A program made the translations under genes and the position numbers. From Nitrospirota bacterium (lineage in GTDB: Bacteria > Nitrospirota > Thermodesulfovibrionia > Thermodesulfovibrionales > UBA1546), in contig SCSY01000180.1 in assembly GCA_004298625.1 (NCBI GenBank), forward strand, positions 1 to 19,181: DNA of 19,181 nt, written 5' to 3'. The notes beneath the pieces are model-generated. The model made no database searches, was not told the DNA's origin, and worked only from the letters and a program-made list of their open reading frames with translations. How positions within the stretch are numbered: the first letter of the stretch is position 1; each line of letters opens with the position of its first letter. Below, in pieces: positions 6,363 to 14,054 of this stretch.

Positions 6363-8492
6363 ATGCCGGAAGATGTAAAAACCATAGATGATTTAATAAA
6401 AAAAGTCCTCGCCTATAACCATGACGCCGACATCGAACTTCTGAGGAAGGCGTATATCTTCTCAAGCGAGGCGCACATCGAGCAGACCAGAATAGAGGGC
6501 TCGCCCTACATAGAACATCCCCTGGCTGTTGCGGCGATTCTTGCCGATATGAAGATGGACACAACAACCCTTACAGCGGCCATCCTCCATGACACAGTCG
6601 AAGACTCAAGCGCAACGGTAAAAGATATAAAAACCCTTTTCGGGAATGATGTGGCATTCCTTGTCAATGCCCTCACAAAACTGAGCAAGATGGAGTTCAT
6701 GACAAAGGAAGAGGCTCAGGCGGAAAATTTCAGGAAGATGCTGCTGGCAATGGCAGAGGATGTGCGCGTCATACTCATAAAATTCGCCGACAGGCTTCAC
6801 AATATGAAGACACTCGAACACCTTCCCGAGCCCAAAAGAAAAAGGATTGCCGCCGAAACACTCGACATCTACGCAGCCATTGCAAACAGGCTTGGAATAG
6901 GCTGGCTGAAGACGGAATTTGAAGACCTCAGTTTTAGGTTTTTGCTTCCTGAACTTTATGGTGAGATTACAAGAAAGATTGCAAAGAGAAAAGAGGAGCA
7001 GGAAGTTTATCTAAGGGAGGTTGTTGAAGAGGTTCAGAAAAAACTTAAAGAGGAAAATATACCTGGCAAAGTTTCAAGCAGGGTAAAGCACAGCTACGGC
7101 ATATATCAGAAGATGCAGAAGCAGCAGATTACATTCGAGCAGGTGCATGATGTGCTCGGGATCAGGATTATTACCGACACAAAGGCAAATTGTTACGCAA
7201 TCATGGGCATTATCCATTCGCTCTGGACGCCTGTCCCCGGCAGGTTCAAGGATTATATCGGCGTAGCAAAATCAAATATGTACCAATCCCTGCACACAAC
7301 AGTAATAGGCCCCAAAGGCGAAAGAGTCGAGTTCCAGATAAGGACAGAGGAGATGAACAGGGTTGCGGAAGACGGCATAGCGTCCCACTGGCGGTATAAG
7401 GAAAAAGGCGCATTCAACGAAAAAGACAGCAGATACATCTCGTGGCTCAGGGAGTTGATACAGTCCCAGAAAGAGTTCTCCGATGCAAAAGATTTTCTCG
7501 AAGAAGTAAAAGGCGCGGTGGTGCCTGACGTTGTATATGTCTTCACTCCAAAGGGAGATATAAAAGACCTGCCTGTCGGCTCGACTCCAGTAGACCTTGC
7601 ATACAGCATCCATACCCAGATAGGCCACAGGTGCGTGGGCGCAAAGGTCGGGGGAAAGATTGTGCCCCTGAGATACCAGCTTAAAAACGGAGATACCGTA
7701 GAGATAATAACCTCTCCGACTCACGGCCCGAGCAGAGACTGGCTGAAATTTGTTGTAACGCAAAGGGCCAAGAGCAGGATTAAACAGTGGATAAAGGCGG
7801 CAGAGCGCACGCAGAGCGTAGAACTCGGTATCAGGCTTTTAGAGACAGAACTGAAAAAACACAATATGAGCAATGCCATGATGAAATCCGACGAGATACT
7901 TAACGTTGCAAAGGCATTAGGAGTTGCCTCTCTGGAAGAACTTTTTGTATCTGTTGGGTTCGGCAAAATTTCTCCGCACCAGGTTGTAAATAAACTTCTC
8001 CCTGAAAAACCTGTCGAGGAAATAGTCCACAAACATGCCAAACCGCCGGCAGAGCAGAAGGGCATAAGCATAAAAGGGATAGACAATATTCTCTACCACA
8101 CGGCCAAATGCTGCTTTCCTGTGCCGGGCGACAATCTCGTCGGCTTCATTACAAGGGGGAAAGGCGTGACCATCCACAACAAAAAATGCCATAACCTTGA
8201 AAGGCTTGCCATTGACGATGCGCGGCTTGTTGAAGTTGAATGGAAGCAGGAAGGCGAGACAACCTATCCGGCCAGGCTATTGGTTGAGGCTGTTGACAAG
8301 CCTGGCATACTCGCAAACCTCAGCGCTCTTATCTCATCCGTAAACGTAAATATCAGGCATCTTGAGGCCGGCTCGACACCCGACCAAAAAGCCCACATCG
8401 GATTCATCCTCGAAGTCAAAGATAAAAAACAGCTTGCAGCCCTGATACAGAAAATCGCTTCAGTGGACGGGATATTGAGGGTTAAGAGGTAA
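6363..8492 (+). CDS. Bifunctional (p)ppGpp synthetase/hydrolase (Rel/SpoT type)
   Basis: This long RelA/SpoT homologue makes and degrades the alarmone (p)ppGpp in the stringent response. The 709 residues show all domains in order. The HD hydrolase domain has H52, H76-D77 in HDTVED, and D143 in FADRLHNMKT, which are the metal-site residues, all intact. The synthetase domain has VKHSYGIYQKM (about 241-251), PGRFKDYIGVAKSNMYQSLHT (about 292-311) and EFQIRTEEM. A TGS domain follows at about 389-450. A helical region carries a cysteine-bearing AKCCFPVPGDNLVGF motif near 581-595. An ACT domain runs from about 637 to the end. The RFKD motif at 294-297 is the form found in bifunctional enzymes, rather than the EFDD of synthetase-only RelA. 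The start at 6363 gives the normal N-terminus (LLRKAYIFSSEAH) but lacks a ribosome binding site. The gene may be called rel, relA or spoT. Confidence 0.95.
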   Translation: MPEDVKTIDDLIKKVLAYNHDADIELLRKAYIFSSEAHIEQTRIEGSPYIEHPLAVAAILADMKMDTTTLTAAILHDTVEDSSATVKDIKTLFGNDVAFLVNALTKLSKMEFMTKEEAQAENFRKMLLAMAEDVRVILIKFADRLHNMKTLEHLPEPKRKRIAAETLDIYAAIANRLGIGWLKTEFEDLSFRFLLPELYGEITRKIAKRKEEQEVYLREVVEEVQKKLKEENIPGKVSSRVKHSYGIYQKMQKQQITFEQVHDVLGIRIITDTKANCYAIMGIIHSLWTPVPGRFKDYIGVAKSNMYQSLHTTVIGPKGERVEFQIRTEEMNRVAEDGIASHWRYKEKGAFNEKDSRYISWLRELIQSQKEFSDAKDFLEEVKGAVVPDVVYVFTPKGDIKDLPVGSTPVDLAYSIHTQIGHRCVGAKVGGKIVPLRYQLKNGDTVEIITSPTHGPSRDWLKFVVTQRAKSRIKQWIKAAERTQSVELGIRLLETELKKHNMSNAMMKSDEILNVAKALGVASLEELFVSVGFGKISPHQVVNKLLPEKPVEEIVHKHAKPPAEQKGISIKGIDNILYHTAKCCFPVPGDNLVGFITRGKGVTIHNKKCHNLERLAIDDARLVEVEWKQEGETTYPARLLVEAVDKPGILANLSALISSVNVNIRHLEAGSTPDQKAHIGFILEVKDKKQLAALIQKIASVDGILRVKR

Positions 8493-8513
8493 TAGAGCAG
8501 GAAATCCCAACCC

Positions 8514-8543
8514 TTGAAAAAATAAGGGAAAGATTAGTAAAAT
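8514..8543 (+). promoter_or_regulatory. Putative promoter of the aromatic amino acid operon
   Basis: TTGAAA (8514-8519) and TAAAAT (8538-8543) are separated by 18 nt and lie in the 84-nt spacer between rel and pheA. A start near 8550 would leave a leader of about 27 nt containing AGGAG (8568-8572). The leader is too short for an attenuator, and none is visible. Confidence 0.45.
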
Positions 8544-8576
8544 TAACTTTATCCTCAAAGCGCCGACAGGAGATTT

Positions 8577-9650
8577 ATGAGAGAGATCGAAAAACTAAGA
8601 AACGAGATTGATGTGATTGACGAAGAGATTCTGAATCTCCTTAATAAAAGGGCAAGGATTGTCCTTGAGATCGCAAATATAAAACGGGATACCAAAGCAA
8701 AATTTTACTCCCCTGAACGCGAGCGGCAGATATTAGAAAGGCTGTCATCTTTGAATAAGGGGCCTTTCCCGAATGATGCGCTGAAGGCCTTATTCCGGGA
8801 GATACTTTCTGCATCGCTGTCTCTTGAAGAGCCGTTGAAAATCGCATACTTCGGTCCTGTTGCGACATTCACTCACCTTGCAGCGCTCAGGCACTTCGGT
8901 TCTTCAGCGGCATTTATGCCCATGGAAAACATAAAGGGAGTATTTGAGGCTGTTGATGCAGGCAAGGCTGAATACGGGGTTGTGCCTATAGAAAACTCGA
9001 CCGAAGGAGTTGTAAGTTATACCCTCGATATGTTTATTGATTATGACCTTAAAATTACTGCCGAGGTTATGCTCGAGGTGTCTCATAATCTCCTTTCGGT
9101 ATCAGGAAGCATAAAGGATATTAAAAAAATATATTCTCATCCCCAGCCGACAGCCCAGTGCAGGGGCTGGCTGGAGAGAAATCTCCCCAATATTCAGATA
9201 ATCGAGGCGACAAGCACTGCCAAGGCTGCGGAGCTGGCTTCGAAGGAGCCTTCAGCGGCTGCAATTGCAAGCGAGCTTGCCGCAAAGATTTACAACCTGA
9301 GTTTTGTTGAAAGAAGCATAGAGGACAATAAACACAATTACACAAGATTTCTTATAATATCAAAGACCATAGCTCCGAAGACAGGCAAGGACAAGACGTC
9401 AATAATGTTCTCCATTAAAGACCGGCCCGGCGCGCTTTACGATATTCTTGTTCCTATCAAAAAGGCAAAGATAAATCTCACGAAGATCGAATCTCGGCCT
9501 TCAAGAAGAAAGGCGTGGGAATATATCTTCTTTGTTGATATGGAAGGGCATATCGAGGACAAAAAAGTCAAAAAGGCTATTGAAGGCATAAAAGATGACT
9601 GTCTGTATCTTAAGATCCTCGGCTCTTATCCTCACGGCGGCGGCCAGTAG
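8577..9650 (+). CDS. pheA: Chorismate mutase / prephenate dehydratase (P-protein)
   Basis: This bifunctional enzyme turns chorismate into prephenate and then phenylpyruvate, the precursor of phenylalanine. The N-terminal AroQ chorismate mutase (about 1-85) shows R8, R25 and K36 at the usual active-site spacing. The prephenate dehydratase domain (about 87-265) has YFGPVATFTH, VVPIENSTEG (135-144) and NKHNYTRFLI with the catalytic TRF at 256-258. The C-terminal ACT domain (about 272-350) carries RPGALYDIL and KIESRP (303-308), motifs that bind phenylalanine for feedback inhibition. The 357-residue length is typical. AGGAG lies 4 nt before the ATG. The gene opens the pheA-hisC-aroF-tyrA-aroA cluster, and its stop overlaps the hisC start by one base. 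Confidence 0.96.
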   Translation: MREIEKLRNEIDVIDEEILNLLNKRARIVLEIANIKRDTKAKFYSPERERQILERLSSLNKGPFPNDALKALFREILSASLSLEEPLKIAYFGPVATFTHLAALRHFGSSAAFMPMENIKGVFEAVDAGKAEYGVVPIENSTEGVVSYTLDMFIDYDLKITAEVMLEVSHNLLSVSGSIKDIKKIYSHPQPTAQCRGWLERNLPNIQIIEATSTAKAAELASKEPSAAAIASELAAKIYNLSFVERSIEDNKHNYTRFLIISKTIAPKTGKDKTSIMFSIKDRPGALYDILVPIKKAKINLTKIESRPSRRKAWEYIFFVDMEGHIEDKKVKKAIEGIKDDCLYLKILGSYPHGGGQ

Positions 9651-10732
9651 TGATAAAAGCCCCGCAACACATAAGGGCTATCAAGCCGTATATTCCCGGT
9701 AAACCTATAGAGGAACTCGAAAGAGAACTCGGGATAAAAGGCTCGGTGAAGCTTGCATCAAACGAAAACCCGATAGGCCCGTCGCCCCGCGCAATTAAGG
9801 CAATAAAAAACACCGCAAATTGCTTAAACAGTTTAAACCGTTATCCTGACGGAAACGGATACTATCTAAAAAATGCGCTGGCAAAAAATCTTAGCGTAAA
9901 GCCCGAAGAGATTATACTCGGCAACGGCTCGAATGAACTTCTGGATATAGCGGTAAGGACCTTTATGAATCCGGGAGATGAGGCTGTTATGGCCCAGCCG
10001 TCTTTTGTCGTTTATTCGATGTCTGTGCAGGCAGCCGGATGCACTGCGATCCATGCGCCGCTGAAAGATTATAAACATGATCTTGACGCAATGCTGCAAG
10101 CAGTGACGCCAAAGACAAAGATGCTCTTTATTGCAAACCCGAATAACCCGACAGGGACTGTTAACACTAAAGTTGAACTGGACAGGCTTATGGGTAAGCT
10201 AAGGGAAGGCATCCTCGTGGTTCTTGATGAAGCGTATTACGAATATGTTACAGACCCGGAATATGCCGACAGCCTGAAACACTTCAGAAACGGAAAAGAT
10301 ATATTGATACTTAGAACCTTCTCAAAGCTGTACGGCCTTGCAGGTCTCAGGATTGGATATGGCATTGCACGGGGAGACATAGTTGCTGAAATGAATAAAA
10401 TACGCGCTCCGTTCAATACAAATTCGGTTGCGCAGACAGCCGCGCTTGAGGCATTGAAAGACAGGGCGCATATCAAACAGTCGCTAAAGATAAACAGCAG
10501 CGGCAAAAAATATCTCTACAAAGAACTTTTGTCTCTCGGGATAAAGTATGTGCCTACAGAGGCAAATTTTATATATATCACCATGGATGAAGATTCAAAA
10601 ACAGTCTACGAGTCCCTTTTAAATCAGGGTGTAATTGTAAGACCTATGGGGCCAAAAGAAATAAGAGTGACTATTGGTCTGCCCGAGGAGAATAAGAAGT
10701 TTATTAAAGCTCTTAAAAAAGCTGTTAGCTGA
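9650..10732 (+). CDS. hisC: HisC-type aminotransferase, probably used in aromatic amino acid synthesis
   Basis: This is a fold-type I PLP enzyme of the histidinol-phosphate aminotransferase family, 360 residues. It shows KLASNENPIGPSP (34-46), IANPNNPTGT (161-170), LDEAYYEY (192-199) and TFSKLYGLAGLRIGYG with the PLP lysine K226. The start is GTG at 9650, overlapping the pheA stop TAG by one base, so translation is probably coupled. Its place among pheA, aroF, tyrA and aroA, with no his genes nearby, suggests it transaminates phenylpyruvate and 4-hydroxyphenylpyruvate. HisC is known to do this in Bacillus, where hisC sits beside tyrA and aroE. A role in histidine synthesis is not excluded. 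The last residues (KAVS) and the TGA stop are written by an AGCTnnn heptamer array. Confidence 0.92.
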   Translation: MIKAPQHIRAIKPYIPGKPIEELERELGIKGSVKLASNENPIGPSPRAIKAIKNTANCLNSLNRYPDGNGYYLKNALAKNLSVKPEEIILGNGSNELLDIAVRTFMNPGDEAVMAQPSFVVYSMSVQAAGCTAIHAPLKDYKHDLDAMLQAVTPKTKMLFIANPNNPTGTVNTKVELDRLMGKLREGILVVLDEAYYEYVTDPEYADSLKHFRNGKDILILRTFSKLYGLAGLRIGYGIARGDIVAEMNKIRAPFNTNSVAQTAALEALKDRAHIKQSLKINSSGKKYLYKELLSLGIKYVPTEANFIYITMDEDSKTVYESLLNQGVIVRPMGPKEIRVTIGLPEENKKFIKALKKAVS

Positions 10733-10754
10733 TAGCTGTCAGCTGTAAGCTACT
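10720..10754. repeat. AGCTnnn heptamer array across the hisC stop codon
   Basis: Five head-to-tail units are seen: AGCTGTT, AGCTGAT, AGCTGTC, AGCTGTA and AGCTACT. The hisC stop TGA (10730-10732) is formed at the junction of the second unit's core and its variable bases. The array ends 3 nt before the aroF ribosome binding site. Confidence 0.92.
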
Positions 10755-10767
10755 ATTGGAGGAATAG

Positions 10768-11793
10768 ATGGACATAATAGTTTTAAACCGCAAGGCAACT
10801 GAGGTCGATATTAAGCGCATATTAAAGAAGCTCGAAAGCAAGGGGTTAAAGGCGACAATATCAAAAGGGACTGAAAGGATTGTTATAGGCGTAATAGGCG
10901 ATACCTCGAAGATAACAGAGGATGAGGAGAATACAGTTAGGGTAATGAAGGGGGTTGAGGAGGTAATGAGGATCCTCAAGCCATATAAACTTGCAAGCAG
11001 GGATTTTAAGTCTCAGGACACGATAATAAAAGTTAAGGGGAAGATAATAGGAGGCAAAAAAATACCTGTTGTTGCAGGTCCCTGTGCTGTTGAAAACAGG
11101 GCTATGATGATGAATGTGGCTGAAAAGGTCAAGGCAGCAGGCGCATCGTTTATAAGGGGCGGGGCTTACAAGCCCAGGACATCACCATACTCATTCCAGG
11201 GTCTTGGCGAAGAAGGACTTCAGTATCTTGCAGAGGCAAGCGCTAAAACCGGGCTGCCCGTTGTCACAGAAATTATGGACCCGAGAGATTTGGGTACAAT
11301 TCTGAAATACACAGATATTATTCAGATAGGCGCAAGAAATATGCAGAACTTCAGGCTGTTGCTTGAGGTAGGAATGTGCAATAAACCGGTTTTGCTTAAG
11401 AGAGGTCTTTCAGCCACGATTAAGGAATGGCTTATGGCGGCAGAATATGTAATGTCGAAAGGCAACCAGCAGGTCATACTCTGCGAAAGGGGCATAAGGA
11501 CCTTTGAGACTGCAACCAGGAATACACTTGACCTGAGTTCCGTGCCTGTTCTCCAGCAGAAAACACATCTCCCTGTTGTTGTTGACCCAAGCCACGGTGT
11601 CGGCAAATGGGACCTTGTTGCGCCTATGGCAAAGGCTGCTGTAGCAGCAGGAGCTGACGGTCTTTTGATAGAAGTCCATACGGATCCCGAAAACGCAATG
11701 TCGGATGGAGAGCAGTCCTTAAAGCCTGATGCATTCAGGAAACTGATGAATGAACTGAAGCCTATAGCAAAGGCTGTTGGAAGAGAGATATAA
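10768..11793 (+). CDS. aroF: 3-deoxy-7-phosphoheptulonate (DAHP) synthase, type I beta with N-terminal regulatory domain
   Basis: DAHP synthase catalyses the first committed step of the shikimate pathway, joining phosphoenolpyruvate and erythrose 4-phosphate. The 341-residue protein has an N-terminal ferredoxin-like domain (about 1-70) and a TIM-barrel catalytic domain. This is the architecture of the Thermotoga maritima enzyme, in which the extra domain mediates inhibition by tyrosine and phenylalanine. Predicted metal ligands are C106 (VAGPCAVE), H276 (VDPSHGVG), E302 (LIEVH) and D313 (MSDGEQ). All are offset by +4 from the T. maritima residues. GGAGGA at 10758-10763 supports the ATG. The gene lies 35 nt after hisC and 38 nt before tyrA, so it is probably in the same transcript. 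The symbol aroF is one of several used for this family. Confidence 0.95.
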   Translation: MDIIVLNRKATEVDIKRILKKLESKGLKATISKGTERIVIGVIGDTSKITEDEENTVRVMKGVEEVMRILKPYKLASRDFKSQDTIIKVKGKIIGGKKIPVVAGPCAVENRAMMMNVAEKVKAAGASFIRGGAYKPRTSPYSFQGLGEEGLQYLAEASAKTGLPVVTEIMDPRDLGTILKYTDIIQIGARNMQNFRLLLEVGMCNKPVLLKRGLSATIKEWLMAAEYVMSKGNQQVILCERGIRTFETATRNTLDLSSVPVLQQKTHLPVVVDPSHGVGKWDLVAPMAKAAVAAGADGLLIEVHTDPENAMSDGEQSLKPDAFRKLMNELKPIAKAVGREI

Positions 11794-11802
11794 AAACAAA
11801 TT

Positions 11803-11830
11803 AAAAGTTTAAAGTGAAAAGTTAAAAGTT
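11803..11830. repeat. AAAAGTT heptamer array between aroF and tyrA
   Basis: AAAAGTT, TAAAGTG, AAAAGTT and AAAAGTT follow head to tail and end one base before the tyrA ATG. They occupy the place where a ribosome binding site would be. The units are AT-rich but keep the strict 7-nt step of the other arrays. Confidence 0.8.
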
Positions 11831-11831
11831 A

Positions 11832-12689
11832 ATGGGGAAAATACATTTTAATAAAGTCACTATCCTGGGTGTAGGCCTGCTCGGCGCATCACTTGCCCTT
11901 GCGCTCAGGAAGAAAAAGCTATGCGGGGAGATAGTCGGCTATGGGAGAAAAGAAAACAATCTCAAAAAAGCAAAAAGGCTTAAGATAATAGACTCCTATA
12001 ACCTTGATGCAAAAAAGGCATGTTCTGATTCAGACCTGATTGTCTTTTGCGTTCCTGTAGGAAAGTTTCTTGTGACAGTGGGAAAGATAAAAGACTCTCT
12101 GAAAAAAGGCGCGCTTGTTACAGATGTCGGAAGCGTCAAAGGCAGGCTCGTCAGGGAAATGGAATCATTAATGCCCGGAGGAGTAAATTTCGTGGGCAGT
12201 CATCCAATAGCAGGGAGCAATAAAAACGGGATAGGCGCGGCAAATGCAGAACTTTTTTCAGGAGCTCAATGCATAGTTACACCCACAAAGAAGACGGACG
12301 CGAAAGCCCTGAAAAAAATAACTGTTCTCTGGAAAAGTTTAGGCGCAAGAATTGTTAATTTAAACGCTGATGAACATGACAGGGTATATGCAGCAGTAAG
12401 CCATCTTCCCCACATTATCGCCTATGCCCTTGTTAATGCAGTTGCCGACATAAACAATTCCTACATCAAATTTGCCGGGCAGGGTTTCAAAGACTCAACG
12501 AGAATAGCCTCAAGTTCTCCTGAAATCTGGCGTGACATAAGCCTGATGAACAGGAACAATATACTTAAATTCATAAAAGTCTTTAATAAGAATCTTGACA
12601 GGCTCGGCAGGCATATAAAAAAATCAAACTCTATTGCATTGGAAAAAGAATTTAAAAAAGCCCGGACCTTGAGGGAAGATGTCAGATAG
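11832..12689 (+). CDS. tyrA: Prephenate dehydrogenase (TyrA)
   Basis: TyrA oxidatively decarboxylates prephenate to 4-hydroxyphenylpyruvate for tyrosine synthesis. An arogenate preference cannot be excluded from sequence. The 285-residue protein has an N-terminal Rossmann domain with ILGVGLLGASLAL (11-23) and ALVTDVGSVKG (94-104). A helical dimerisation domain follows, with SHPIAGSNKNG (123-133; H124 aligns with the catalytic histidine), AAVSHLPHIIAYAL (187-200) and GFKDSTRIASSSPEIWRDI (218-236). It lacks the chorismate mutase fusion of enteric TyrA and a C-terminal ACT domain, so feedback control would have to come through AroF or PheA. No Shine-Dalgarno is visible because the AAAAGTT array directly precedes the ATG. 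It overlaps aroA by 11 nt. Confidence 0.94.
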   Translation: MGKIHFNKVTILGVGLLGASLALALRKKKLCGEIVGYGRKENNLKKAKRLKIIDSYNLDAKKACSDSDLIVFCVPVGKFLVTVGKIKDSLKKGALVTDVGSVKGRLVREMESLMPGGVNFVGSHPIAGSNKNGIGAANAELFSGAQCIVTPTKKTDAKALKKITVLWKSLGARIVNLNADEHDRVYAAVSHLPHIIAYALVNAVADINNSYIKFAGQGFKDSTRIASSSPEIWRDISLMNRNNILKFIKVFNKNLDRLGRHIKKSNSIALEKEFKKARTLREDVR

Positions 12690-13971
12690 GATTGAACTCA
12701 AAAGAGCTAAAAAATTAAAGGGCGGGATAATTCCGCCTCCCGACAAATCAATATCACACCGGGCAATAATCCTCTCATCAATATCAAAAGGCCGGAGCGT
12801 GATAAAAAATTTTCTCAGGGCTGAAGACACAATGAGCACCCTTAATGCTTTCAGAAAACTCGGCGTGGAGATAGATGACAGGGGCAAAAAGATAATAATA
12901 GAAGGCAAGGGAATTCATGGTCTCAAAGAACCCGAAGATATAATTGACTGCGGCAACTCAGGGACAACTATAAGGTTGCTGTCGGGCATCCTTTCAGGGA
13001 ATTCATTTCTTTCAATCCTTACAGGTGATGAATCATTAAGGAAAAGACCCATGGGAAGGGTTATAAAACCGTTGAGGCAGATGGGCGCTGAGATTATTGC
13101 ACGGGCTGAAGATAAATACCCGCCGGTTGTTATCAAGGGTAAGAAACTCAAGGCTATCAAATATGATATGCCGATGGCAAGCGCCCAGGTTAAGTCCGCA
13201 ATACTTCTTGCGGGTCTTTATGCAGATGGCATAACAGAAATAACAGAACCTATAAAATCAAGAGACCATACAGAGAGAATGCTGCCTTCTTACGGAGCTG
13301 AGATCAAGGTTGATGGGCTTAATATAAAAATCAAAGGCGGCGCAGAACTAAAGGCGAGGGATATTGACGTGCCGGGGGATTTTTCATCGGCGGCATTTTT
13401 CATTGTTGCGGCGTTGCTGATAAAGAACTCCGATATAAAAATAAAAGGCGTTGGAATAAATCCGACGAGAACAGGACTGCTTGATGTCCTGAAAAAAATG
13501 GGGGCAGGCATCGAGCTTGTAAATACAAGGGACGTATCAGGCGAACCTGTTGCAGACATATATTGTAAAGGCGTTAAAGTTTTAAAGGCTGCGAATATAT
13601 CAAAAAAGCAGATCCCGGCACTGATTGACGAGTTCCCGATTTTATGCATTGCAGCGACACAGGCAGACGGCATAACGACTATCAGAGGCGCAGAAGAACT
13701 CAGGGTGAAAGAATCCGACAGGATAAAGGCAATGGTGGAAGGACTGAGAAAAATGGGAGTAGAGGTTGAAGAATTCAGGGACGGCCTGAGCATAAAAGGA
13801 AATACTAAACTTAAAGGCGCGCTCATAGACAGTCATAATGACCACAGGATTGCAATGGCTTTTTCTATTGCAGCCTTGATTGCCGATGGGACAACAACAA
13901 TCAACGGCATATCAGCGGTTAATATATCGTTTCCTGGATTTTATAAGATGCTGAGGACACTGATGCGTTAA
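12679..13971 (+). CDS. aroA: 3-phosphoshikimate 1-carboxyvinyltransferase (EPSP synthase)
   Basis: EPSP synthase joins shikimate 3-phosphate and phosphoenolpyruvate, the sixth step to chorismate. The 430 residues match the family. Motifs are PPPDKSISHRAI (19-30; K23, S24 and R28 bind substrate), DCGNSGTTIRLLSG (90-103), LTGDESLRKRPMGRVIKPLRQMG (114-136), ASAQVKSA (167-174), SRDHTER (194-200), VPGDFSSAAFF (231-241), LIDEFP (315-320; catalytic D317), RVKESDR (342-348; E345) and NDHRIAMAF (387-395). The glycine of GNSGTT that sits at the phosphoenolpyruvate site is unmodified. The ATG at 12679 lies inside the tyrA end (11-nt overlap), so translation is probably coupled, with GAGGGA just upstream. 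It is the last gene of the aromatic cluster. Confidence 0.96.
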   Translation: MSDRIELKRAKKLKGGIIPPPDKSISHRAIILSSISKGRSVIKNFLRAEDTMSTLNAFRKLGVEIDDRGKKIIIEGKGIHGLKEPEDIIDCGNSGTTIRLLSGILSGNSFLSILTGDESLRKRPMGRVIKPLRQMGAEIIARAEDKYPPVVIKGKKLKAIKYDMPMASAQVKSAILLAGLYADGITEITEPIKSRDHTERMLPSYGAEIKVDGLNIKIKGGAELKARDIDVPGDFSSAAFFIVAALLIKNSDIKIKGVGINPTRTGLLDVLKKMGAGIELVNTRDVSGEPVADIYCKGVKVLKAANISKKQIPALIDEFPILCIAATQADGITTIRGAEELRVKESDRIKAMVEGLRKMGVEVEEFRDGLSIKGNTKLKGALIDSHNDHRIAMAFSIAALIADGTTTINGISAVNISFPGFYKMLRTLMR

Positions 13972-13976
13972 TCCAA

Positions 13977-14006
13977 TTGTTTTGACCTGGCAGCCTATGT
14001 TAAACT
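13977..14006 (+). promoter_or_regulatory. Weak promoter candidate upstream of the nitronate monooxygenase-like gene
   Basis: TTGTTT (13977-13982) and TAAACT (14001-14006) are 18 nt apart in the 83-nt spacer after aroA. A short hairpin, TCTGCC (14014-14019) with GGCAGA (14036-14041), follows in the presumed leader. The match is modest. Confidence 0.3.
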
Positions 14007-14054
14007 AAATAGTTCTGCCTTTTTGGAGCTAAACCGGCAGAGCATAAAAATATA

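Noticed and set aside
8493..8576. Leader-peptide attenuator before pheA
   Set aside because: No short Phe-rich open frame and no terminator/antiterminator hairpins fit in the 84 nt.
13290..13826. 178-codon minus-strand open frame opposite aroA
   Set aside because: It is a shadow of aroA; serine/proline-rich translation without motifs, typical of an antisense frame.
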